64,000 nucleotides of DNA from Falsiruegeria litorea R37 (lineage in GTDB: Bacteria > Pseudomonadota > Alphaproteobacteria > Rhodobacterales > Rhodobacteraceae): NCBI RefSeq assembly GCF_900172225.1, contig NZ_FWFO01000001.1:1302001-1366000 (forward strand), read 5' to 3'. The notes under the pieces are model-generated. The model made no database searches, was not told the DNA's origin, and saw nothing but the letters and a program-made list of their open reading frames with translations. The translations under genes and the position numbers were made by a program. Of this stretch, positions 25,030 through 33,791 are shown one piece after another. How positions within the stretch are numbered: position 1 is the stretch's first letter; every line of letters begins with the position of its first letter.

Positions 25030-25864
25030 TTTGCCAGTTGTCCGCCAAACAAGGCACATGTTGGGTCATCCAGCTGAAAGCCAATTGGAAAAGCACGCTG
25101 ACCTATTGAGTTGGGCCAATTATTCTGCGCCACTTAGGAAATCGCGCAATAGGCCAATCTTGCTTGCCCCAAGACGTATCAGTGGCAAGCATGATCACAG
25201 AGCTGAATTAGGGTCGAGACATTTGGACGAAGATGCACAGCGAACGCCATGCTCGCAATTTCCGTGAACAGATGATCTGGCCGTCAGCTCACCATAGTCC
25301 ACATTGTGGCAGCCTCAACTCAACACCTGTCCGCGGCAACGCTGTGCGCCCTGGTCTCTACCAAAACGCCTCGCTTGAACGCCGCCTTTGATTCACTGTG
25401 ACCACAAAGACTTCGATCCCTGCTGTCGAGCAGATGCGGGGATTGCTCTGCTGTACCATCGTTCAGCAGGTTCGCGGAACAACGGTGTGGGGGCTGCGCT
25501 GGCCATGAATGGGCCGCCAAGGCAGGGTATGTAGGCGCGCCTTGACGAAGTTTTTGTCGAGCCACTTGTCGAGCGCAGTGAAATGTGAAGCTGGTTTCTT
25601 GGTGGTTTTTCGTTTCGCACTCATGTTCATTCTGCCATTAGGATTGGCTGCTGTACTCCACTATGGGTCCTACATACCGAGAACTGATGCTCACACCGAG
25701 GTATGGGAGTGCACAAAACCCGCACTTTTGTCGGGCGGAGGGGCTAGGAAGGGAGCGTTCAAAGGCCTGACCGACGATCGGCCATCGAAAATTCGCTCAG
25801 GCTCAAGTTCTGCTTTGTGTGGCGGATATGTGGGTTTTCTTTTGTTCACTGTCAGGAAAAGAGG
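25030..25864. other. About 840 bases without a supported gene
   Basis: Composition drifts to lower GC than the neighbours, and every open reading is short. One minus-strand reading from ATG 25624 (MSAKRKTTKKPASHF...) gives about 53 basic residues and then stops. Nothing in it matches a family that I recognise. The patch could be remnant mobile DNA or a gene eroded past recognition. The right end must carry the promoter of the acetyltransferase at 25871. Confidence 0.5.
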
Positions 25865-25870
25865 GTGCAG

Positions 25871-26353
25871 ATGCATGTCAGAGCTACAACCCGTGACGAT
25901 CTGACGGCTGTCGATGCTCTTTTGGCGCGGTCTTATCCCAAGTTGCTCAAGTCGGATTATCCACCCTCGGTTCTGGTCACCGCATTGCCGCTGATTTCGC
26001 GGGCGCAGCCTGCGTTGCTGACCAGCGGCACCTACTACCTTGTCGAAACCGATGGGCGGCGCCTGCTGGGTGCAGGGGGATGGAGCCGGGATCGGCAGAT
26101 GCACCAGCGGGGGCATATTCGACACGTTGTGACGGATTTCACCGCAACACGGCGCGGGGTGGGGCGGCGGTTGCTGCGCCATGTGCTGGCAGAAGCGCAG
26201 GCGGCTGGTATCCGTGACATGGAGTGCTGGTCCACCTTCACCGCTGAGCCGTTTTATCGTGCCATGGGCTTTGAAACGCTGGGGCCGATTGATGTGCCTT
26301 TGCAACCCGGGATCACCTTCCCTGCAATCCGAATGAAACAGCGCTTGCTATGA
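25871..26353 (+). CDS. GNAT-family N-acetyltransferase
   Basis: A 160-residue protein with the GNAT fold. HVRATTRDDLTAVDALLAR forms strand 1/helix 1, HIRHVVTDF is beta-4 and TRRGVGRRLLRHVLAEAQ is the acetyl-CoA-binding Q/RxxGxG/A loop and helix. The late FYRAMGFETLG motif is typical of the family. The acceptor substrate is unknown. ATG 25871 is preceded by GAGGG. It is followed by a lipoprotein gene 64 bases on, which may be separate. Confidence 0.85.
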   Translation: MHVRATTRDDLTAVDALLARSYPKLLKSDYPPSVLVTALPLISRAQPALLTSGTYYLVETDGRRLLGAGGWSRDRQMHQRGHIRHVVTDFTATRRGVGRRLLRHVLAEAQAAGIRDMECWSTFTAEPFYRAMGFETLGPIDVPLQPGITFPAIRMKQRLL

Positions 26354-26417
26354 GGGGGCGGCAAACGCTAGCCTATGGGCGTCTGCCTTAAATCTCTGCT
26401 GCAAAGTTCTGACGCCC

Positions 26418-26933
26418 ATGAAAAAAATCCTGTTGCCTGCTTGCCTGTCCGTTCTGTCGTTGTCCGCCTGCGCGGATTTCTTTGTACGCGAAGGGGTTGG
26501 GTTCACCGGGATTGATGGCGAGCCCAAGACCTTTAGCGAGGCCAAGGGGTCAGCCGACTATGTGGCGCGCCAGGCTTCTGTGCCTGCGCGTTTGGCCGCG
26601 ATCCCGCCGGTGCGGTTGCGCACGGACAGTTCCGAGATAGGCACCCTGGCTGCTGCCGCGCTGGACGCAGGTGGTCGCACACCGGCCAATGCCGCAGAAG
26701 TCGGCGGGCAGGACCGCACCCTGTATCTGAGCACGGTCGAGGTGAACGGCGTTCTTTTCGCGGTTTTGCGCACGGGCGAAGGCGACGGCACCCGTATGTC
26801 GCGGGGGGCCAGCGACACGTTCCTGGCGTCCGTGCCGCGCATGACCGGGTGCCTGGCCAATGGCCCGGCGTACCAGCGGGGCAAGGGCGGACGGCGCACG
26901 ACCGCCTATGCCGTACCGCTCAACTGTAGCTGA
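26418..26933 (+). CDS. Hypothetical lipoprotein
   Basis: A 171-residue protein with a signal peptide and lipobox LSLSAC (Cys19), so it is probably lipid-anchored in the envelope. After an Ala-rich middle segment, the C-terminal half has alternating strands (TLYLSTVEVNGVLFAVLRTG) and two further cysteines (TGCLANG and the penultimate Cys) that could form a disulfide. I recognise no domain. It converges on a GNAT gene with two bases between the stops. Confidence 0.65.
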   Translation: MKKILLPACLSVLSLSACADFFVREGVGFTGIDGEPKTFSEAKGSADYVARQASVPARLAAIPPVRLRTDSSEIGTLAAAALDAGGRTPANAAEVGGQDRTLYLSTVEVNGVLFAVLRTGEGDGTRMSRGASDTFLASVPRMTGCLANGPAYQRGKGGRRTTAYAVPLNCS

Positions 26934-26935
26934 TC

Positions 26936-27406
26936 CTACCCCCGCCATTCCGCATAAACCGTTTTGGGTGCCAGCCCCGCGTCGGCCATCAGCCGGGCTG
27001 AGGCCGTGTTGAAGCTGGCGTATGTGGTGGCGATGATCCCGATCTTTTCTTGAGCCAATCGTGCGCGCATCGCGTTTATCAGCGCCCGACCGATCCCTTG
27101 CCGCCGATGGGCGGCGTCGACCGAAATTTGATGCAGCATTCCCCGTGTTTCCGCGTGGCGGACGGGCATGGCAGGCCGGTGCTCGATCTCATAGATCGCG
27201 TAGCCGCAGAGCCTCTCGTCGTCCTCGGCAACAAGGCAATGCATGTTCTGGCCGCGCAACCAGCCTGCCAACCAGTCGAGCGTTTCGACGTCGTCTTTCA
27301 GCGGCGGGTAGCGTTCGGGCTGATGTTCTACATGCAGGGAGTGGACCTGGTGAAGCAGGGGCAAAAGGCGGTGTGCCTCATCCGGGACGAGGGGGCGAAC
27401 AATCAT
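26936..27406 (-). CDS. GNAT-family N-acetyltransferase
   Basis: A 156-residue acetyltransferase. MIVRPLVPDEAHRLLPLLHQVH is strand 1/helix 1, HQISVDAAHRRQGIGRALINAM holds beta-4 and the acetyl-CoA loop (RRQGIG), and ASFNTASARLMADAGL is the C-terminal motif common in protein- or drug-acting GNATs. ATG 27406 gives the usual family N-terminus; an upstream TTG at 27427 would run into the neighbouring terminator. Substrate unknown. Confidence 0.82.
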   Translation of the reverse strand: MIVRPLVPDEAHRLLPLLHQVHSLHVEHQPERYPPLKDDVETLDWLAGWLRGQNMHCLVAEDDERLCGYAIYEIEHRPAMPVRHAETRGMLHQISVDAAHRRQGIGRALINAMRARLAQEKIGIIATTYASFNTASARLMADAGLAPKTVYAEWRG

Positions 27407-27426
27407 CGGACTTATCCATCGGGGCA

Positions 27427-27459
27427 AAGAAAAAGGGCGGGATCAATCTGATCCCGCCC
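27427..27459 (-). terminator. Rho-independent terminator of the Bax-inhibitor-type gene
   Basis: A perfect 11-bp stem GGGCGGGATCA/TGATCCCGCCC with a 3-base loop occupies 27435-27459. On the minus strand it is followed by TTTTTCTT. It sits between the BI-1 gene and the downstream acetyltransferase. Confidence 0.9.
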
Positions 27460-27487
27460 CTGGAAATTGTGGTGCGCTGGTTTGCGC

Positions 27488-28264
27488 TTATTCGCGGTTT
27501 CCAAACAGCTGGAGCAGGAACATGAACATGTTGATGAAGTCCAGATAGAGGCTCAGTGCGCCCATGATGGCGGCTTTGCCCAGCCACTCCTGGTCGCCCG
27601 CGTGGGCCATCTGCAGGTATGTGTTCTTGATCTGCTGGGTGTCATAGGCGGTCAGACCGGCAAAGATCAGAACTCCGATGGCCGAGATTGCGAAAGCAAC
27701 CGCCGGCGAACCCAGGAAGATGTTGACGATGGATGCCACGATCAGACCGATCACACCCATGATCAGGAAGGTGCCCATGGCCGACAGGTCTTTCTTGGTG
27801 GTGTAGCCCACCAGCGACAGGCCGGCGAAGGCGATCGCGGTGATCAAGAAGACCTGGATGATCGACTGACCGGTAAAGACCAGGAAGATCGAGCTGATCG
27901 ACAGGCCCATGACGGCGGCAAACACGTAGAACACCAGCTGAGCGGCAGAGGCCGACAGGCGGTTGATGCCCGCGCTGAAACCAAAGATGAACAGCAGTGG
28001 GGCGAACATGATCACGTATTTCAGGGGCGACCCATAGATCGAATAGCCGAACGATGTCAGGTATTTGTCCGCGCTCAGCTGAGCAACGGCTGCCGACGGG
28101 TCGGCAGTCACGGCCAGGCCGGAAATGGCCCAGGCAGCAGCAAAGGTGATGAGCATGCCCACGGACATGGTGCCGTAGACTTTGTTCATGTGGGCGCGCA
28201 GGCCCTCGTCAATCTCGGCCGTGCGCGCGCCTGCGGCCGTCCGGATCGTGTCGAATTGTGCCAT
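27488..28264 (-). CDS. Bax inhibitor-1/YccA-family membrane protein
   Basis: A 258-residue protein with seven hydrophobic segments after a short cytoplasmic N-terminus (RAHMNKVYGTMSVGMLIT). The family signatures FGFSAGINR and FAGLTAYDTQQIK near the last helices are present. The paired Asp residues there (YDTQQIK and LYLDFINMF) are the conserved pH-sensing/ion-leak positions in BI-1 relatives. The inner-membrane function in bacteria is linked to stress and FtsH control. ATG 28264 follows GGAGAC. It is a single-gene unit with its own terminator. Confidence 0.9.
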   Translation of the reverse strand: MAQFDTIRTAAGARTAEIDEGLRAHMNKVYGTMSVGMLITFAAAWAISGLAVTADPSAAVAQLSADKYLTSFGYSIYGSPLKYVIMFAPLLFIFGFSAGINRLSASAAQLVFYVFAAVMGLSISSIFLVFTGQSIIQVFLITAIAFAGLSLVGYTTKKDLSAMGTFLIMGVIGLIVASIVNIFLGSPAVAFAISAIGVLIFAGLTAYDTQQIKNTYLQMAHAGDQEWLGKAAIMGALSLYLDFINMFMFLLQLFGNRE

Positions 28265-28444
28265 AAAGGGTCTCCATTCCATAATCTTATTGCCGCGCGG
28301 CAGAAACCGGCAGCTTTCCTAAGAGAATATCGGAGAGGTTGGCTGAAAATTCAAGTATTTCCGGTGTCGGTTTTGTACTGAAATCAGGTCAAATCGGCGG
28401 CGTTTGATGTGTGCGCCGCCGATCTATCGTGCATTGTTCATGGG

Positions 28445-28654
28445 TTAGCAACGCCATGTTTCCGGAGCGTCCCAGATCGGGCGGCTTGCTTCGCGCGCGG
28501 CTTGGGCACGCGACACGCCAATATCGTCCAAGGCAGCATCGTCCATGCGGGCAAGGGCCTTGCGCTGACGGTGCAGGGCAACCAGATGCGCGAGGGTCTT
28601 CAGGATCGAGGCGCGAGGGCGGCGGTGGGTCATCGAGGTGTTGATCAGGGTCAT
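28445..28654 (-). CDS. DUF1127-family small protein
   Basis: A 69-residue basic protein. The DUF1127 motif is HRQRKALARMDDAALDDIGVSRAQAAREASRP near the C-terminus, with conserved LxRMDDxxLxDIGxSR. Small DUF1127 proteins are Arg-rich and in some alphaproteobacteria affect RNA turnover, phosphate and one-carbon metabolism; that is family knowledge. ATG 28654 has AGGAAAAGG in front. It is divergent from the LysR gene at 28780, with 125 AT-rich bases between. Confidence 0.85.
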   Translation of the reverse strand: MTLINTSMTHRRPRASILKTLAHLVALHRQRKALARMDDAALDDIGVSRAQAAREASRPIWDAPETWRC

Positions 28655-28779
28655 GGCCTTTTCCTTTCGTAAATAGTGATGGTTGGTCGTGTTTTGATCA
28701 ATTTCCTTGATGTATATGGCGTATTGTGTTTGATTATGAAAACGAATGTTTTTGATTGAATGCATCAAGGATTGTGATA

Positions 28780-29658
28780 ATGCGAAATCTCGACATCACC
28801 ACGCTCAGATCATTTGTGGCTGTGGCCGACAGCGGCGGCGTGACCAAGGCGGCCGGGTTTTTGAACCTGACGCAATCGGCAGTCTCGATGCAGCTCAAGC
28901 GGCTCGAAGAGCTGTTGGGGCTGGACTTGCTGGATCGGACGGGGCGGGGCATTGCTCTGACGGCTTCCGGAGAGCAACTGCTGGCTTACGCGCGTCGCAT
29001 GGTGGCCCTGAATGACGAGGTGATCGGACGCCTGACGGATCAGGCATTCGAGGGCGAGGTGGTGCTGGGGGTGCCACACGACATCGTTTACCCGGCGATC
29101 CCGCGCGTGCTGAAACAGTTCAGCGTGGTTTTCCCGCGGATGAAGGTGCAATTGCTGTCGTCGCATTCGATGTTGCTGAAAGAGAAGTTTGCGCGCGGGG
29201 AATGTGATGTAATCCTGACGACCGAGGTGAGTGCGGGCCCGGAATGTGAGACAATCGCTGAGCTGCCCCTGCGGTGGGTTGGTGCGCCTGACGGGTCCGC
29301 GTGGCGGCAACGTCCGCTGCGTGTGGCCATGGGGCGGCGCTGTCTGTTCCGCCCCAAGGTGTTGGCGGCGTTGGACAAGGCCGGGGTGCCTTGGGATTTG
29401 GCGGTAGAAACAGACAACGACCGGACGATTGAGGCCACGGTCAGTGCCGATCTGGCGGTGCACGCGATGCTGGACGGAACCGAGCCGCGGCATCTGGTGC
29501 AGATCGAAAGTGCAGGGGCGTTGCCGGAATTGCCGGTTCACAAGATCAATCTTTATGGCGCGGCGGGCAATAAGGGGCCTGTTGTCGAAGAGCTGCTGTC
29601 GCTTGTGCGTCAGAGCTTTGTGAACCTGGGCGGCACGCATCTGAAGGCAGTGGGATGA
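28780..29658 (+). CDS. LysR-family regulator
   Basis: A 292-residue regulator. Residues 3-60 are the helix-turn-helix (ITTLRSFVAVADSGGVTKAA, LTQSAVSMQLKRLEELL) and the rest is a LysR substrate domain (EGEVVLGVPHDIVYPAIPRVL). ATG 28780 with AAGGA upstream is used rather than ATG 28756. Its only divergent neighbour is the DUF1127 gene, so that gene is the natural target candidate. Effector unknown. Confidence 0.85.
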   Translation: MRNLDITTLRSFVAVADSGGVTKAAGFLNLTQSAVSMQLKRLEELLGLDLLDRTGRGIALTASGEQLLAYARRMVALNDEVIGRLTDQAFEGEVVLGVPHDIVYPAIPRVLKQFSVVFPRMKVQLLSSHSMLLKEKFARGECDVILTTEVSAGPECETIAELPLRWVGAPDGSAWRQRPLRVAMGRRCLFRPKVLAALDKAGVPWDLAVETDNDRTIEATVSADLAVHAMLDGTEPRHLVQIESAGALPELPVHKINLYGAAGNKGPVVEELLSLVRQSFVNLGGTHLKAVG

Positions 29659-30074
29659 AGGGGGGGAACCCAGAGCCCGCAACAGGCATGAGGCGACACA
29701 CGCAAAAGCTTAGGTCATGAAACGAACTGGTTACAGCGCTTCGACGCCCCTATGCGGTCCTGGGTTCCCAAGATGAGCCTTAGCCAAGCTGGCCTACCAC
29801 GAGATCCGTATCACCGATACAACCACTCACTCTGCATTTGTGAATACAGGATCTTCACCAACTTGACGCGGCCAGATACCGGGTAGCCGAACGCTTGGTT
29901 TTGGGGCAACTTTTTTTGGTCGCTCTGGACGTTGCGCACGGTTTTCCGGACAAATCGCAAAGTTTTTTCTACAGTCACATAGAAATCTGTCGCCTGTTGG
30001 AAACCGCATAGGTTATTGTTTTCGACAATTTATGTGCGCAGCTCAATTTGGGTTCACAGTTAGGGAGGTGACAG
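29659..30074. other. 416-base gap between a LysR and an AraC gene
   Basis: No gene is supported. GGGAACCCAG at 29664-29673 has its exact complement CTGGGTTCCC at 29760-29769, which could close a structured RNA or hairpin of about 106 bases. The right half is AT-rich and should hold the AraC promoter; GGGAGGTGAC before 30075 is the ribosome site. A 60-codon minus-strand reading at 29827-30009 has no family features. Confidence 0.5.
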
Positions 30075-31136
30075 ATGTTGGAGGGTGAAGAGGCAGATGA
30101 TGAAACCTCTTCCACGCCACTGGCGCACAGCCACTTTTCGGTCAGGGATCTGCCCAGACGACACCGGTTCGAGGAATGGCGGGAAAGCATTTCCTGCGTT
30201 TTTGAGGTCGAGGCGGCGTCTGATGTTCGCCAGGAGAATTTCAAAGCCAGTGTAGATGGTCACCTGTTGGATACAGTGATGCTGGCCGAGACCAGCTCGC
30301 GACAGCAAACCTGGCACCGGTCCCCGCAACGGATCGCGGCGGATGGCATGGACCATTACATGATCCAACTGTTTTCGGACGGGAATATGGCCACCGATCA
30401 AGGGGATAACGCAGGCGTGTCCCCCAAGGGCGGTCTGGTGGTCTTTGATCTGTCGCGTGAAGCGAAATCTGCGACCAATGACTTCACCAATGTCTCGCTC
30501 ATCCTGCCGCGCGAGATGGTGGCGCCGTTTTTGCAAGCCCCGGACGACCAGCACCTGCGGTACCTGTCGCCCAAGGAGCCCTTGGTACGTTTGTTGCACA
30601 ATCAAATCGCCACCTTGCGCTCGGTCGCGCCGGACATGACCACGGCGCAGGCTGTCGAGGTGGTGCCGCATGTTGCAGGCTTGGTGTCGGCCTGTCTCAA
30701 TGGCACGGTTCACGGGGCACACTCCACAAAGGCAGGGATCCCGCTGGCGACGATCACTTTGGTCAAGAAAATCATCGAAGCCCGCCTGGGCGACAATCGG
30801 TTGTCTCCGGCCGAAATTGCCCGTCATGCGGGGGTATCCCGAAGTCGACTTTATGAGATCTTCGAGTCCTACGGAGGCGTTGCCAAATACATCCGAACCC
30901 GCCGCCTGCGTGCGGTTGCGCGCCAGCTTGCAGATCCGGCGCTGGCGCATCGCCCGATTTACGATGTCGCTCTGGCCTGTGGCTTTGAGAATGCCCCGGC
31001 CTTTGCACGCGCGTTCCGAACCCGGTTCGACCAGTCCCCGCGGGAATACCGCGAAAACGCCAAGGCGCTGCGCCGTGTCGATCTGAGCCGCCGGGATACA
31101 GTGGAAAACTACGAGGCCTGGCTGCACCAGCTCTAG
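30075..31136 (+). CDS. AraC-family regulator with AraC-binding-like N-terminal domain
   Basis: A 353-residue regulator. The N-terminal 200 residues form the cupin-like ligand-binding domain seen in the FeaR/NahR-type AraC group (HFSVRDLPRRHRFEEWRESIS). The C-terminal 100 residues have the two AraC helix-turn-helices (AEIARHAGVSRSRLYEIFE and IYDVALACGFENAPAFARAFR) and end RFDQSPREYR. Its stop overlaps that of the convergent quinone oxidoreductase. Target genes are not evident from position. Confidence 0.88.
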   Translation: MLEGEEADDETSSTPLAHSHFSVRDLPRRHRFEEWRESISCVFEVEAASDVRQENFKASVDGHLLDTVMLAETSSRQQTWHRSPQRIAADGMDHYMIQLFSDGNMATDQGDNAGVSPKGGLVVFDLSREAKSATNDFTNVSLILPREMVAPFLQAPDDQHLRYLSPKEPLVRLLHNQIATLRSVAPDMTTAQAVEVVPHVAGLVSACLNGTVHGAHSTKAGIPLATITLVKKIIEARLGDNRLSPAEIARHAGVSRSRLYEIFESYGGVAKYIRTRRLRAVARQLADPALAHRPIYDVALACGFENAPAFARAFRTRFDQSPREYRENAKALRRVDLSRRDTVENYEAWLHQL

Positions 31137-32089
31137 GGCGTGATGACCACTTTGCCGGTGGATTTCCGCTCTTTCAGCAACGTCATGCCTTCGGCCACGC
31201 GGTCCAGTGGCAGGGTGTGGCTGATGTGCGGCTTGATGCGCCCTTGGGCGTGCCAGTCAAACAGGGTGGCAAAGCTGTCGTGAACCACCTGCGGGCGGAA
31301 CTTCAGGTAACCACCGATGTAAAACCCGATGACAGTCAGGTTTTTGACCAGCAGGTGATTGGCCGGGATTTGCGGCACGTCGCCCCCGGCAAATCCGATG
31401 GGTAGCAGCCGGCCTTCGGGGTTGGTGGCACGAAACGCGGCCTTGAACACATCCCCTCCAATGGCGTCATAGACCACATCGGCGCCGCCCAGTTCCTTGA
31501 CGCGGGTACGCAGATCCTCGGCGTCGTCGATCAGGATGTCAGCTCCGGCCTCGCGCGCAACCTCGAGCTTGTCGGCCCCACGCGCATGAGCAATGACCCG
31601 TGCGCCCATCAGCTTGCCGATTTCCACTGCTGTCAGGCCAACGCCACCTGCGGCACCTGTTACAAGCAGCGTCTCGCCAGGTTGCAGGTGCGCCCGGTGA
31701 TCCAGCGCCATGTGGCTGGTGCCATAAGCGATCTGAATGGCGGCGGCGTCCTCAAAACTCATGTGGTCGGGCAGTTTGACCGCCCGCTCAGCGTCAAATA
31801 CGCCGTATTCGGCAAGGCCGCCGTGACCGGAATAGACCGCAACTCTGTCCCCTTGGCTCAACCCGCGGACCCCTTCACCAACAGAATCGACCACCCCGGC
31901 AACTTCGAGCCCAAGGGTAAACGGGGCAGGGGGAATGTCCTGATAGGTCCCCTTTTGCATCAACAGATCGGCAAAATTCAGCCCGCAGGCCCGAATGCGC
32001 AGTCGGATCTGTCCGGGGGCCGGGGTGGGGATAGGAACATCGGCAAAGGCAGCGCGTTCGCCCGTGGACTGAATCTGATAAGCAAGCAT
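31133..32089 (-). CDS. Zinc-independent NADPH:quinone oxidoreductase (zeta-crystallin-like MDR protein)
   Basis: A 318-residue medium-chain dehydrogenase/reductase. A GroES-like N-terminal domain (CGLNFADLLMQKGTYQ, LGLEVAGVVDSVGEGV) precedes a Rossmann domain with TGAAGGVGLTAVEIGKLMGA. The zinc-binding Cys/His set of alcohol dehydrogenases is missing, as in quinone reductases. It likely reduces quinones or enones with NADPH in the cytoplasm. It ends on the tail of the AraC gene. Confidence 0.87.
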   Translation of the reverse strand: MLAYQIQSTGERAAFADVPIPTPAPGQIRLRIRACGLNFADLLMQKGTYQDIPPAPFTLGLEVAGVVDSVGEGVRGLSQGDRVAVYSGHGGLAEYGVFDAERAVKLPDHMSFEDAAAIQIAYGTSHMALDHRAHLQPGETLLVTGAAGGVGLTAVEIGKLMGARVIAHARGADKLEVAREAGADILIDDAEDLRTRVKELGGADVVYDAIGGDVFKAAFRATNPEGRLLPIGFAGGDVPQIPANHLLVKNLTVIGFYIGGYLKFRPQVVHDSFATLFDWHAQGRIKPHISHTLPLDRVAEGMTLLKERKSTGKVVITP

Positions 32090-32440
32090 CCCGTTTCCCT
32101 TGTTTTCCTACCCCAAAATAGGGGGGTTCCACGTAACTTTCCGTTCTGTTTCTTGGGGGGAAACCGACTGCTGTGCAACCCTATGGTGTTGTGGGTGCGA
32201 CGGTTTGCTTGCGCCAGGATCACCTAATCTTGAGCGCCATCCTTAAACTTGTGTTCGCTTTAGTGGAATCAACCGGGTTGAATTCAACCCAAAACTTCGC
32301 CATATTTTTAAGTGTGGTGCGGTTCGGGTCGCATTGGTGAAATTAGGGATATGTTAAACGGCACGCCTCAATGTGGGATGAGCGCCGCGCCCTGTTGTCG
32401 AAACCCGGACGGTTGTCAGTGAAACAGAGGAGATACCCTA
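32090..32440. promoter_or_regulatory. 351-base divergent regulatory region with palindromic operator
   Basis: This gap separates the quinone oxidoreductase gene (minus) and the XRE gene (plus). GGGTTGAATTCAACCC at 32275-32290 is a perfect 16-base palindrome. The half-site TCAACC occurs just before it at 32269-32274, so three alternating half-sites are stacked in 22 bases. It lies about 150 bases before the XRE ATG. The XRE ribosome site GAGGAGAT is just before 32441. Confidence 0.6.
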
Positions 32441-32812
32441 ATGACCCATCCCGTTGATGTCCATGTGGGCAAACGTGTAAGGCACCGTCGCTGGCTGATC
32501 GGCATGACGCAGCAGCAATTGGCGGAGCAGGTTGGAATCAAGTTTCAGCAGATCCAGAAGTATGAGACCGGCGCAAACCGGATCAGCGCATCGCGCCTTT
32601 GGGACATCGCAGACGCGCTGGATGTTCCGGTCAGCTTCTTCTTCGAAGGTCTGGATGACGCGCACAAGAGCACCCCGGAAAAGCCCAATGTTCCTGCGGA
32701 CCTGATGGGCGACAAGGAAGCTCTGGATCTGGTGCGCTCTTACTATGCAATCCCCGAGAACCAGCGCCGCCGTCTGTTTGAGCTGGCCCGCGTTCTGAGC
32801 GACGTTGCCTAA
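32441..32812 (+). CDS. XRE-family transcriptional regulator
   Basis: A 123-residue regulator. Residues about 8-65 are a lambda-repressor-type helix-turn-helix (VGKRVRHRRWLIGMTQQQLA, IKFQQIQKYETGANRISASRL). A short C-terminal helical segment (LVRSYYAIPENQRRRLFELARVL) resembles the tail of a SinR-like group common in alphaproteobacteria. It likely binds as a dimer and may regulate itself through the palindrome at 32275. It stands alone on the chromosome, not in a prophage. Confidence 0.85.
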   Translation: MTHPVDVHVGKRVRHRRWLIGMTQQQLAEQVGIKFQQIQKYETGANRISASRLWDIADALDVPVSFFFEGLDDAHKSTPEKPNVPADLMGDKEALDLVRSYYAIPENQRRRLFELARVLSDVA

Positions 32813-32877
32813 GCCCACCAGCCTGATGCTGACAACTGAGGCTTGCATTTAATAGGCGCCAATGTCAGTCGTGACGC

Positions 32878-33669
32878 ATGACTTCTGACGCGCTAACTGA
32901 TCTGCAAGTGGCACATGAAATGGCAGACGCTGCACGTGCAGCGATTCTGCCATTTTTTCGTCGTGCCGACCTGTCCACTGAAAACAAACTGACCGAGGGG
33001 TTCGACCCGGTCACGGTTGCAGACCGTGCCGCCGAGCAGGCCATGCGAGCGGTTCTGGCCACGCACCGGCCCGCAGACGGGATCTGGGGCGAGGAGTATG
33101 GCCAGAGCGCGGGGGTATCAGGGCGGCAGTGGGTATTGGACCCGATCGACGGGACGCGCGGATTTATCTCGGGCACGCCAACCTGGGGCGTCCTGATTGC
33201 CCTGTCGACCGAGGCGGGACCGATCCTTGGCGTTGTTGATCAACCTTACATTGGCGAACGCTTCGTGGGCTCGGCCGAAGGGGCGGAAATGACCGGCCCG
33301 CATGGGTCAGTGACATTGAAAACGCGGGACACCCAAAAGCTGGAAGAGGCCGTGTTGTTCACCACCTTCCCCGAGGTCGGAACCCCAGAAGACCGCGCCG
33401 GGTTCGAAGCGGTGGCAAGCCAGGTGCGCCTGACCCGCTATGGAATGGATTGCTACGCTTATGCCTTGCTGTCCGCGGGGCAGGTCGATCTGATCATCGA
33501 GGCGGGATTGAACGCCTATGACATTCAAGGTCCCATCGGCGTGATCCAGGCGGCCGGCGGCATCGTCACTGACTGGCAGGGCAGACCGGCACACAACGGC
33601 GGCCGGGTTCTGGCGGCGGCCAATGCCGACATTCACGCTGCGGCTCTCGATATCCTCAAATCGAAATAG
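32878..33669 (+). CDS. hisN: Inositol-monophosphatase-family phosphatase, probable histidinol-phosphatase
   Basis: A 263-residue enzyme. The metal-binding motifs of the family are present: GEEYG (Glu), WVLDPIDGTRGFISG (the DPIDGT core) and NAYDIQGPIGVIQAAGG in place of the WDxAAG motif. The GFISG and AYDIQGP variants are typical of the HisN/histidinol-phosphatase branch, which makes histidinol in alphaproteobacteria lacking the HisB phosphatase. ATG 32878 starts directly at the first helix. Function in another sugar phosphate is possible. Confidence 0.8.
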   Translation: MTSDALTDLQVAHEMADAARAAILPFFRRADLSTENKLTEGFDPVTVADRAAEQAMRAVLATHRPADGIWGEEYGQSAGVSGRQWVLDPIDGTRGFISGTPTWGVLIALSTEAGPILGVVDQPYIGERFVGSAEGAEMTGPHGSVTLKTRDTQKLEEAVLFTTFPEVGTPEDRAGFEAVASQVRLTRYGMDCYAYALLSAGQVDLIIEAGLNAYDIQGPIGVIQAAGGIVTDWQGRPAHNGGRVLAAANADIHAAALDILKSK

Positions 33670-33791
33670 TCTCTGCTTGAGAGCCTGCCGGTTTGGCGCT
33701 AGGCTCTCAGGCGCACCGGTTCTTCAGCCCACTTTCCATCGGTGCAATACACACTTCGACCTGAGGTGGGCAGACAGGTGGAGTGTGCGAT

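Noticed and set aside
25393-25624. Short basic minus-strand readings in the 840-base gap
   Set aside because: About 53-75 residues with no domain, no terminator and no conserved context. Kept only as part of the description of the gap.
29827-30009. 60-codon minus-strand reading upstream of the AraC gene
   Set aside because: No ribosome site or family similarity, and it overlaps the likely AraC promoter region.
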